From Candidatus Solibacter sp. (GTDB lineage: Bacteria; Acidobacteriota; Terriglobia; Bryobacterales; Bryobacteraceae), in contig JADGNT010000348.1 in NCBI GenBank assembly GCA_017883345.1, positions 1 to 5,937 on the forward strand: DNA of 5,937 nt, in the 5' to 3' direction. Of this stretch, positions 1 through 5,269 are shown piece by piece (within the stretch, counting starts at the first letter, position 1; every line of letters starts with the position of its first letter). The notes beneath the pieces are model-generated. The model made no database searches. It had not been told where the DNA came from and saw only the letters and a program-made list of their open reading frames with translations. The position numbers and the translations under genes are program-made.

Positions 1-10
1 GTCTGCATTG

Positions 11-140
11 ATTGTGGGGCGGACCCCCCGGTCCGCAGCCGACGCCCCCGTCGGCTCGCCGCAGTGTGGATGATGCTGATTTCATTGGCGAAAAGCGGGG
101 CCTGGGGGACCCGCGCGGACCAGGGGGTCCGCCCCACAAT
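11..140. repeat. REP-pair (BIME-like) palindromic element
   Basis: The ends are inverted copies of one another: 11-36 matches the reverse complement of 115-140 at 25 of 26 bases, including 18 perfect outer bases (attgtggggcggaccccc). Each end is itself a hairpin. On the left gcggacc (19-25) and ggtccgc (30-36) enclose a cccc loop; on the right the same 7-bp stem (115-121 and 126-132) encloses aggg. Each hairpin is preceded on its own strand by GTGG. The centre carries another stem, agccgac (37-43) with gtcggct (50-56). Two inverted hairpins, each with a GTGG-like tetranucleotide at the base, is the build of REP sequences mobilised by TnpA_REP (RAYT) enzymes. The assignment to that class is inference; no transposase gene is in the window. 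Confidence 0.6.
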
Positions 141-171
141 TTCGGCGGGATTCGCAGCTTTGGCAAAAAGT

Positions 172-204
172 ATGTGGCATTAGGCAGGATTGCCTGCCCC
201 ACAT
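172..204. repeat. REP-like hairpin
   Basis: Bases atgtgg (172-177) pair with ccacat (199-204), and ggcagg (183-188) pairs with cctgcc (193-198) around an attg loop, leaving a one-sided catta bulge at 178-182. It shares with the neighbouring element at 11-140 a GTGG at the stem base and a GC-rich stem with a four-base loop, but the stem sequence differs, so it may be a separate or decayed subfamily. There is no T-run, so a terminator is unlikely. Confidence 0.45.
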
Positions 205-402
205 CTATTTTCGCGGGAAGGCTCCGCCTTGTGCATCCGCTTCGAAGCTCGGACGTCGCGACATCCAATCAAGCTTGCGAATACGAAAGCTGTGAAAAGA
301 ATCGCGGCGCGGTCCTTTCACCGCATCTGGCGGCCGCGGCTTTCTCGATGAGTTAGTCAGTGGGGTTTCAAACCCGCCCACTCAAGTAGTAGACTGATTG
401 CC

Positions 403-409
403 AGAGGAG
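403..409 (+). promoter_or_regulatory. Shine-Dalgarno for the small ORF at 419
   Basis: The sequence agaggag lies nine bases before the ATG at 419. It is the only strong Shine-Dalgarno upstream of the + strand genes. The ATG at 556, which starts the following secreted protein, has no purine-rich stretch in front of it (the preceding bases are aatcccacaaat). This suggests ribosomes load here and reach the second gene by coupling. Confidence 0.55.
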
Positions 410-418
410 CATTGCCGC

Positions 419-559
419 ATGGCCACATCATGGTTGGCGCTGGCTGGGTCGGCAGCCTTTGTGCCGGCTGGCGGTTCGGTCGCCGCGGCGCCCGGCCTGG
501 ACGATTTCCCGCGGCGCGTGTCCACCACGGTGGACACGCGCGAAATCCCACAAATATGA
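419..559 (+). CDS. Small hypothetical protein, 46 aa, coupled to next gene
   Basis: I do not recognise this protein. It starts at ATG 419, nine bases after a good Shine-Dalgarno, and ends at TGA 557-559, which overlaps the ATG of the next gene as ATGA. The N-terminal half (about residues 5-24, WLALAGSAAFVPAGGSVAAA) is hydrophobic and Ala/Gly-rich, possibly a weak membrane anchor or signal segment. The C-terminal half (DDFPRRVSTTVDTREIPQI) is polar. Third codon positions in the later half are mostly G or C, as in the neighbouring genes. It may be a real small gene, a leader peptide that delivers ribosomes to the gene at 556, or a chance frame. The ribosome site and ATGA overlap favour translation; the palindrome at 514-541 constrains residues 32-41 and could create apparent coding bias. 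Confidence 0.45.
   Translation: MATSWLALAGSAAFVPAGGSVAAAPGLDDFPRRVSTTVDTREIPQI
514..541. promoter_or_regulatory. Perfect 13-bp-arm palindrome before start at 556
   Basis: The arm gcgcgtgtccacc (514-526) is followed by a two-base centre (ac) and its exact reverse complement (529-541). It ends 14 bases before the ATG at 556 and lies inside the 46-codon ORF. As DNA it could be an operator for a dimeric regulator. As RNA the two-base centre must open to about four bases, but the rest would form a very stable hairpin close to the second start. It could also be a dispersed palindromic repeat. The sequence alone does not separate these. Confidence 0.5.
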
Positions 560-1011
560 ACATCTGGTGGAAACGCGTCTCGCACGTCTTGCTGTTGGGC
601 GCGGCGTTCGCCGTCTTCTCGGAGCAACGATCCTGCGCCACGCCGAGTCTGGCGCTGCCGCCAACCGCCGCCCGGTGGAACATGGCGTCCCCCGCTCACT
701 GTGCGAAACCCGACCGGGGCGATTTCGGGCGGTGGCGCGGGACGGCGGGCGCGCGACAAGTCTGTCGCGTCGACTACGCCGGATCGCCGGGGATGACGCT
801 CACCCTCTACGATATGCCGGAGTGGCCCGGCGCCACGGCGTTCGACGCGATGCAGAGATGGGATCGGCAGCCGGGGAAGATGGCCTTCTACAAGGGCCGA
901 TACTTCGGCGTCGTAGAGTCTTCGCCCGAGGCGGATACGGAGACGGTGAGCCGTTTCATCATCGCCCTGGAAGCGGCCCTTCCGCCTGCCCCGGTCGAGT
1001 TTCACCGCTGA
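556..1011 (+). CDS. Short secreted hypothetical protein, DUF6599-like
   Basis: A 151-residue protein. Residues 1-22 or so look like a signal peptide: a short N-region with K6 and R7, then the hydrophobic core VLLLGAAFAVF. This supports the ATG at 556 over an upstream in-frame TTG at 412, whose extension would translate a long palindrome. The mature part begins with a 'LPPTAARW' segment, then has a Cys-containing middle (C49, C70), a strand 'GMTLTLYDMPEW', a helix 'GATAFDAMQRW', the 'GKMAFYKGRYFGVVE' strands and a final helix 'VSRFIIALEAALP'. That order (LP-x-GW-like opening, a 'tvt(l/v)Y' strand followed by an Ala-rich helix, then 'g..ffkG.yfv.v') resembles secreted acidobacterial DUF6599 proteins, though this one is shorter. 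Function is unknown. Its last 53 bases overlap the convergent gene. Confidence 0.6.
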   Translation: MNIWWKRVSHVLLLGAAFAVFSEQRSCATPSLALPPTAARWNMASPAHCAKPDRGDFGRWRGTAGARQVCRVDYAGSPGMTLTLYDMPEWPGATAFDAMQRWDRQPGKMAFYKGRYFGVVESSPEADTETVSRFIIALEAALPPAPVEFHR

Positions 1012-3058
1012 TTTCAGGCACTGCCACGTAGATCTCTACCGAGTGCGAAGTCACGCCGCCCGCGTTGAGCGAGATCTCGACCGTGGGGCCGTAATCCGCC
1101 AACTGGGCGGGCAACTGGAAGTTGACCTGTACCACGCCAGCGACAATTCCGGGCGCTGCCCCTCCATACACCACGTCGGCCGGACGACCTTGCGCGTAGA
1201 CCTGGCAGCATCCGAAGTCCGCGGCGTCCGCGGCGATGCGGCCGTCCTGCCAGACGCCGTAAGGTGTCGCGCCGATCCCCGTGGCCCAGATGGCAACGAT
1301 GCTTCCCGGTTGCGCCGGATGTCCCGGCGAGTTGATGCTGCCATCCTGATTGACGGCTGCCGCCGTGCCGTCGCCGCGCTGGAAGACTTCGGGACTGGCC
1401 GCCACCACCGTCGCCGCGAAGTCGGACGTCGCCACGCCGTTGAAGCTGACACGCACGCGCGCCGGGAAGCCCGAAAAGGACATCGGCGTCACCGCGTTCA
1501 CCTGCGAATCGGACACGTAGAGCAGCGGTATCGGCGAGCCGTTGATGGACACTTGCACTCCGCCCAGAGATGTCGGCATCATGCCCGAGGCGTCGGGGAC
1601 GGCCGCCGCGGGTGTCGCGGGGCCAATGTGCGGCCCGTAGATCGAGATCACCTCTCCTCCAACGATGCGCCCGCCCACCGGGCCGAAGGCCGCGTTGGCG
1701 ATCCCGAAGATGCGCGGCGGCCCGGGCTGGGTGGGCGAGAGCGTCGAAACCAGGCCGCCGTACCCGGCAAAGTGCAACGTGCCGGCGGCGTCCACCGCCA
1801 GACTCGCGGCGGCGGTATCGTTCGGCAGGCGCGAACTGTAGGTCAGGGCCGATCCCGCGGCATTCAATTCCGCCACGAAATCGCCGCCCTGCGACCAGCC
1901 CTGCCGATTGGGAAAGTCCGGCGAATCGGTCGTCCCGCTGACCCAGACGTTGCCCGCGGAATCGAGCGCGATCGCGTGTGCGGCATCGTCGCCCTTGCCG
2001 CCCAGGTACGTCGCCCACACTACCGCGCTGCCCTCGGGATTCAGCTTGGCGGCGAAGGCGTCCGTGCCGCCCGCCAGCGCCGCCTGGTAGCTGCCGGCGG
2101 TCGACGGGAAAGCGTCGTCGAACGTCGAGCCCGTCACGTAGGCGTTGCCCGCCGCATCGGCCGCGATGCCGGTCACGGCGTTTGCGGCATTGGTGTTGGG
2201 GCCCGCCGGGTTGTAGCCCGGCCCGAGGTAGGTCAGATACAGCAGCGCCGTTCCGGCGGAGTTCACCTTGGCCACGAACGCTCCGGTGCCTTGCGCGAGC
2301 AGCGCGCCCGTGGTGGTGGGCAGGTCGGCGGTGTCGGTGTTGCCGGCGAGATAGGCATTGCCCGCGGCGTCCACCGCGATCGCCTTCCCCAGCGTACTGC
2401 GGCTGCTCACGAAGCAACTGCTGCCCGCGCCGCAGTTCTTCTGGTGGCCGGAAATGCGCGTCGAATAAAGAATGCGGTCGCCCGCCGCGGAGATTTTAGT
2501 GAGGAAGGCGGCGGACGTGGCGTTGAGCGAGTAGAACGGAGTGACTGTCCCCGCCGGCAAGCCGGGCGTGACCGGAAACGCCGCCGAGTAAGTGGAGCCG
2601 GTGACGTAGAGGTTGCCCGCCGCATCCAGCGCCAGCGCCTGGATGGCCGCGGGGAAGTAAGTCGAGAAGATGAGTTGCGTGGCGTCCGGGTTAAACTTCA
2701 CCACAAAGCCCGGCCCCGGAGTGGATTCGAGCGCATTGCGCAGCGGCAGCAGTGTCGAGTTGGTCGCCCCGGCGACATAGAGGTTGCCCGCCGCATCCAC
2801 CGCCATATCGTTCGCCTGGTCCGTGCCCTTTCCACTCAGCGTGGCGAACAGCGTGATCTTGCCCGCCGTGTCCAGCTTCATGACAAAGATTCCGCCGTCA
2901 CGGCTGCCCGTCACGTAGGTGTTCCCGGAAGCATCGGCCGTCACGCGCGCCACGCGATAGTCGTTGGCGTCTCCAATGTAGGTGGTGAAATCGGCGGCCG
3001 GCAGCGCGGCTAGAAAGCACAGCGCGGCGGCCAGGCGGCACAAGCCGTAGGGGCCCAT
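959..3058 (-). CDS. Secreted SBBP beta-propeller with TIGR03437-type C-terminus
   Basis: A 699-residue protein. Residues 1-22 form a signal peptide (R8, then AAALCFLAALPAA). Residues about 22-440 hold seven copies of the SBBP motif D-A-A-G-N-x-Y-V-T-G-S/T, starting at residues 42, 88, 145, 230, 301, 366 and 423; several are followed by the usual DFP/AFP...T and 'FVAKLN..G..L.YsTYLGG' strands. Seven motifs fit one closed seven-bladed propeller. A long insertion between motifs 3 and 4 has a Cys pair (C209, C215) that could form a disulphide. Residues about 449-680 (IFGIANAAFGPVGGRIVGGE onward, with GEVISIYG, VQVSINGSPIPLLYVSDSQV and VVQVNFQLPAQL) match the acidobacterial domain TIGR03437. Residues 681-699 are an Arg/Gly/Pro-rich tail mostly antisense to the neighbouring gene. 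Start: ATG 3058 has a weak cgggg just upstream. Probably exported and surface-associated; ligand unknown. Confidence 0.9.
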   Translation of the reverse strand: MGPYGLCRLAAALCFLAALPAADFTTYIGDANDYRVARVTADASGNTYVTGSRDGGIFVMKLDTAGKITLFATLSGKGTDQANDMAVDAAGNLYVAGATNSTLLPLRNALESTPGPGFVVKFNPDATQLIFSTYFPAAIQALALDAAGNLYVTGSTYSAAFPVTPGLPAGTVTPFYSLNATSAAFLTKISAAGDRILYSTRISGHQKNCGAGSSCFVSSRSTLGKAIAVDAAGNAYLAGNTDTADLPTTTGALLAQGTGAFVAKVNSAGTALLYLTYLGPGYNPAGPNTNAANAVTGIAADAAGNAYVTGSTFDDAFPSTAGSYQAALAGGTDAFAAKLNPEGSAVVWATYLGGKGDDAAHAIALDSAGNVWVSGTTDSPDFPNRQGWSQGGDFVAELNAAGSALTYSSRLPNDTAAASLAVDAAGTLHFAGYGGLVSTLSPTQPGPPRIFGIANAAFGPVGGRIVGGEVISIYGPHIGPATPAAAVPDASGMMPTSLGGVQVSINGSPIPLLYVSDSQVNAVTPMSFSGFPARVRVSFNGVATSDFAATVVAASPEVFQRGDGTAAAVNQDGSINSPGHPAQPGSIVAIWATGIGATPYGVWQDGRIAADAADFGCCQVYAQGRPADVVYGGAAPGIVAGVVQVNFQLPAQLADYGPTVEISLNAGGVTSHSVEIYVAVPEISGETRPGQAEGPLPGR
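1742..2935 (-). repeat. Seven SBBP motifs encoded as diverged DNA repeats
   Basis: This is the stretch of the propeller gene from the first to the last SBBP motif. The motif recurs at intervals of 46, 57, 85, 71, 65 and 57 residues. At DNA level (read on the + strand) the core gttgcccgccgcatc recurs nearly unchanged near 2143, 2612 and 2783, with weaker copies elsewhere, so the similarity extends to codon choice. The last motif (residues 423-432, DAAGTLHFAG) has lost the N-x-Y-V part of the signature. Confidence 0.75.
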
Positions 3059-3103
3059 GCCCCGAGCGTAGCATGCTGCCTCAGAGGATGAGCGGATGAC
3101 GAC

Positions 3104-3135
3104 TTCACCGCAGAGACGCTGAGATAAGCGCAGAG
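3104..3135 (+). repeat. Dispersed 'cgcagagacg' repeat, copy A
   Basis: This 32-base copy matches the copy at 5315-5346 at 27 of 32 positions and shares ttca-cgcagagacgc with the inverted copy at 3234-3269. It forms the left end of the 166-bp element between plsC and the propeller gene. Repeats of this purine-rich type are common between genes in several bacterial phyla, to my knowledge without an agreed function. Confidence 0.65.
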
Positions 3136-3187
3136 TTCCATGTCACGGAAGAACTCCGTGGTGGAATGGGCTGGGAAACCCGGAAGA

Positions 3188-3209
3188 ATGCCCCCAGGAA
3201 TGGGGGCAT
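3188..3209 (-). terminator. Possible 3' hairpin of the accD-folC-plsC transcript
   Basis: The strongest stem in the window (nine perfect pairs, atgccccca with tgggggcat, four-base loop) lies 34 bases beyond the plsC stop codon on its coding strand. On that strand the stem is followed by tcttccgggtttccc, which is pyrimidine-rich but lacks a true T-run, so efficient intrinsic termination is doubtful. It may instead block 3' exonucleases, or simply be part of the repeat element. Confidence 0.25.
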
Positions 3210-3233
3210 GGCAGCCTGAGAGGCTACGCTACG

Positions 3234-3269
3234 GCGTTTTCCTCAGCGTCTCTGCGTCTCTGCGTTGAA
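3234..3269 (-). repeat. Dispersed 'cgcagagacg' repeat, copy B, inside plsC 3' end
   Basis: Read on the - strand this 36-base copy starts ttcaacgcagagacgcagag and ends gaggaaaacgc. It has one extra repeat unit compared with the copy at 5315-5346 and shares its gaggaaaacgc ending. It is inverted relative to copy A. The plsC frame enters it and stops inside it, so FNAETQRR and the TGA are repeat sequence. Confidence 0.65.
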
Positions 3270-4001
3270 TGGACGGCTTCCCTCGGCGAGCAATTGCGAC
3301 ACCTCGCGATAGAGCCGCTCGGTCAACTCCATGCGGTCAGATGCCTTCAGCCCATTCGTAGAGATCGGGTCTCCCACACGCAGCACCACGTTGCCGCTGC
3401 GCAGATGGATTGCGCCCATCGGCAACAACTCCCTCATGCCCACGATGGCCACCGGCACCACCGGCACCCCGGCTTTGATGGCGATGTACGCCGGGCCCTC
3501 CTTGAATTCGCGCAACCCCACGGCCGAGCGCCCGCCTTCCGGAAAATTCAACACACTGACGCCGCGCTCGCTGATGATGCGCGCCGCTTCCATCATGCTC
3601 TTCAAGGAGGCGCGCGGGCTGCTCCGGTCCACCGGGATATGTCCGGCGCGCTGCAAGTGCGTGCCCAGAAAAGGGATGCGGAACAGCCCCTGCTTAGCGA
3701 AAAAGCGGAACTGCCGCGGCAGCGAGGCCAGTAGCGCCGGGATGTCCATGAAGCTGCCGTGGTTGGCCACGAACACGTAGGCGCCGCGCGGATCGATCTT
3801 TTCCAGCCCGGTGACGCGCACCCGTATGAAGCTGACCGCCAGCAGCATCCTGGCCCACGCGCGCGCCAGTTGGTGTTGTGAGTTCCCCGTGCGGTCGAAG
3901 AAGGAATCGATCAGGGACAGAGTCCCCATCACAATAGTGCAAATGACGATCAAAGGCGTGGAGAACAGCAGGGAGCGGAGGAGGCTCATCGATTCGCCCA
4001 C
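3243..4001 (-). CDS. plsC: 1-acyl-sn-glycerol-3-phosphate acyltransferase
   Basis: This enzyme makes phosphatidic acid from lysophosphatidic acid and an acyl donor at the inner membrane. The 252-residue protein starts with a hydrophobic segment (about residues 6-31, LLRSLLFSTPLIVICTIVMG) that should anchor it. The acyltransferase motifs are in order: NHGSFMD at 80-86 (catalytic H81 and D86 of H-x4-D), HIPVDR at 121-126, FPEGGRS at 153-159 (usually FPEGTRS) and VPVVPVAIVG at 179-188. The GTG start at 4001 shares one base with the folC TAG, preceded by a weak ggtgg. An ATG at 3989 would give 248 residues and is also possible, so the exact start is uncertain. The last eight residues (FNAETQRR) and the stop come from a dispersed repeat, so the ancestral end was probably different. 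Last visible gene of the accD-folC-plsC run. Confidence 0.9.
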   Translation of the reverse strand: MGESMSLLRSLLFSTPLIVICTIVMGTLSLIDSFFDRTGNSQHQLARAWARMLLAVSFIRVRVTGLEKIDPRGAYVFVANHGSFMDIPALLASLPRQFRFFAKQGLFRIPFLGTHLQRAGHIPVDRSSPRASLKSMMEAARIISERGVSVLNFPEGGRSAVGLREFKEGPAYIAIKAGVPVVPVAIVGMRELLPMGAIHLRSGNVVLRVGDPISTNGLKASDRMELTERLYREVSQLLAEGSRPFNAETQRR

Positions 4002-5269
4002 TATACCACCAGCATTTCCCGCGCTTCCGCCACCAGGAACAGAGAGCCGGTAATGAAGATGGCGTCCTCCGCCGTGGCGTCCTTCACCATCGCCAGCGCC
4101 TCGCGCAGATTCGCGGCGGTTCGCAGATCGGGGTGCTCGGCCACCTGCCGTATGGACTCGGGGGACAGCGCGCGCGCCTGGCGCGGCGCGGTTACGATCA
4201 CCTGTTGAGAGACCGGGAAGAGAATTCCGCCGATCTCGTCGATGGCTTTGTCGCGCATCGCCCCATAGATCAGGCGCACGCGCCGCCCGGCATAAAAGCG
4301 TGCGATGTAGGCCGCTAGCGCCCTCGCCCCGGCGGGGTTATGCGCGCCATCGAGGACGATCTCGGGATGAACGGACACGCGCTCCAATCGTCCGGGCCAG
4401 CGGGTCTGCGCAATCCCCGCGATGATTTCCGGTTCGGAGATCCCCAGCCGCGTGAGCGCCACGGCGGCGGTCGCGGCATTCTCCACCTGGTGCTCGCCGG
4501 CCAACGGGCACACGATCTTCAGATCGAGCTCGCCGCTGAGTAGAAATCGGCTGCCGCGCGCGTCGAGCTCCAGATCGTAGATGCTCCACGCCTCCGTGCG
4601 CGCCACCGGGATCGAGAGTTGCTCGGCGCGCAGATCGAGCACCTCGGCCACTTGGCTGCGCTGCCGCGCAAAGACCGCCGTCACCCCCGCCTTGAGAATC
4701 CCCGCCTTCTCGCCCGCGATGGCTTCCAGGCTGCGTCCCAGGAACGCCTCATGGTCGAAATCGATCGGCGTGATCACGCACAAATCCGGCGTCACCACGT
4801 TGGTGGCGTCCAGCCGTCCGCCCAGCCCTACCTCCAGCACCACCATATCCACCGCTTCTTCGGCGAAGACCACCAGAGCCATGGCGGTCACGGTTTCAAA
4901 GTAGGTGGTATGCGAGTCGATCGCGCCACGGACGAGCAGTTGCTCCACGGCGGCATGCACGCGTTCGAAAGCGGCGGCGAAGCGCACCGCGGGGATCGGC
5001 TCGCCATCGATCCGGATGCGCTCGGTGGGCTCGGCCAGGTGGGGCGAGGTGAAGAGTCCCGTGCGCCGCCCCGCCGCGTGCAGCGCGCCAGCCATCATGG
5101 CGCAGGTGGAGCCCTTTCCATTGGTGCCGGCGACGTGCACGAAGCGCAGACGGTCCTGCGGCCGGTCCAGCGCGTCCAGCACTTGGGCGATGCGCTGGAG
5201 GCCGAGCTTGGCGGTCTTGATTTCGTTGCCCAGCGCGTACAGGAACTGAACCGAATCGGGGTAATTCAC
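4001..5269 (-). CDS. folC: Bifunctional folylpolyglutamate/dihydrofolate synthase
   Basis: FolC adds glutamate to dihydropteroate and to reduced folates using ATP, in the cytoplasm. The 422-residue protein is of normal length. It opens with the typical MNYPDSVQFLYALGNEIK segment. The ATP-binding P-loop HVAGTNGKGST is at 45-55, followed by TSPHL (74-78), VLEVGLGGRLDATNVV (144-159), DFDHEAFLG (170-178) and EKAGILK (187-193, including the Lys equivalent to the carbamylated residue in FolC structures). WPGRLE is at 291-296. The C-terminal ligase domain has LDGAHNPAGA (306-315) and GSLFLVAEAR (408-417). The start is GTG at 5269; the codon just before it is TAA in the same frame and the next internal Met is residue 58, so no other start fits. 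No strong Shine-Dalgarno precedes it. It lies downstream of accD, a common pairing, and shares one base with plsC. Confidence 0.95.
   Translation of the reverse strand: MNYPDSVQFLYALGNEIKTAKLGLQRIAQVLDALDRPQDRLRFVHVAGTNGKGSTCAMMAGALHAAGRRTGLFTSPHLAEPTERIRIDGEPIPAVRFAAAFERVHAAVEQLLVRGAIDSHTTYFETVTAMALVVFAEEAVDMVVLEVGLGGRLDATNVVTPDLCVITPIDFDHEAFLGRSLEAIAGEKAGILKAGVTAVFARQRSQVAEVLDLRAEQLSIPVARTEAWSIYDLELDARGSRFLLSGELDLKIVCPLAGEHQVENAATAAVALTRLGISEPEIIAGIAQTRWPGRLERVSVHPEIVLDGAHNPAGARALAAYIARFYAGRRVRLIYGAMRDKAIDEIGGILFPVSQQVIVTAPRQARALSPESIRQVAEHPDLRTAANLREALAMVKDATAEDAIFITGSLFLVAEAREMLVV

Larger units (their letters stand above)
1..418. other. Non-coding region rich in hairpins
   Basis: No convincing gene is present. 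The only long open frame (from a TTG at 12) runs straight through the repeat at 11-140, starts with a Gly/Pro-rich stretch dictated by that repeat and has no family resemblance. The region holds the REP-like pair at 11-140, a further hairpin at 172-204, a small stem at 222-234 (aaggc/gcctt), and a hairpin at 359-382 in which agtggg pairs with cccact around gttt/aaac. I found no convincing -35/-10 pair and no T-run after any hairpin, so neither promoter nor terminator is called. A promoter for the + strand pair at 419-1011 should lie here, but I cannot place it. Confidence 0.7.
3104..3269. repeat. 166-bp element with terminal inverted repeats and three hairpins
   Basis: The outer 16 bases read inward from both ends match at 15 of 16 positions: ttcaccgcagagacgc at 3104-3119 and ttcaacgcagagacgc on the - strand at 3269-3254. 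A 15-bp perfect pairing is also possible between 3109-3123 and 3242-3256. Inside are three successive hairpins. At 3136-3166 ttcca/tggaa and cacgga/tccgtg stack around agaac. At 3188-3209 there is a perfect 9-bp stem, atgccccca/tgggggcat, with a ggaa loop. At 3213-3225 agcct/aggct encloses gag. No transposase is encoded and I see no clear target-site duplication. It resembles a non-autonomous, MITE-like or composite intergenic element; that class is inference. Its right end lies inside plsC and its left end lies 46 bases before the propeller gene start. Confidence 0.6.

Noticed and set aside
275..303. Possible promoter ttgcga, 17 bases, agaatc on the + strand
   Set aside because: The -10 match is poor and the spacing agreement alone is weak evidence in a region of this length.
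12..356. Open frame of 114 codons at the left edge (TTG start)
   Set aside because: It translates through the REP pair and the second hairpin, lacks a Shine-Dalgarno and gives a Gly/Pro/Arg-rich product with no recognisable domain.
412..555. N-terminal extension of the secreted protein from TTG 412
   Set aside because: It would bury the signal peptide 48 residues in and translate the 28-base palindrome. The Shine-Dalgarno at 403-409 fits the ATG at 419 in another frame instead.
1742..2935. Regularly recurring DNA motif as a CRISPR-like array
   Set aside because: Spacing is uneven, units stay in one reading frame and they encode the SBBP protein motif.
1043..3013. Very long + strand open frame opposite the propeller gene
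   Set aside because: It is Arg/His/Gly-rich shadow coding of GC-rich DNA. The - strand frame has a signal peptide, seven SBBP motifs and a known C-terminal domain.
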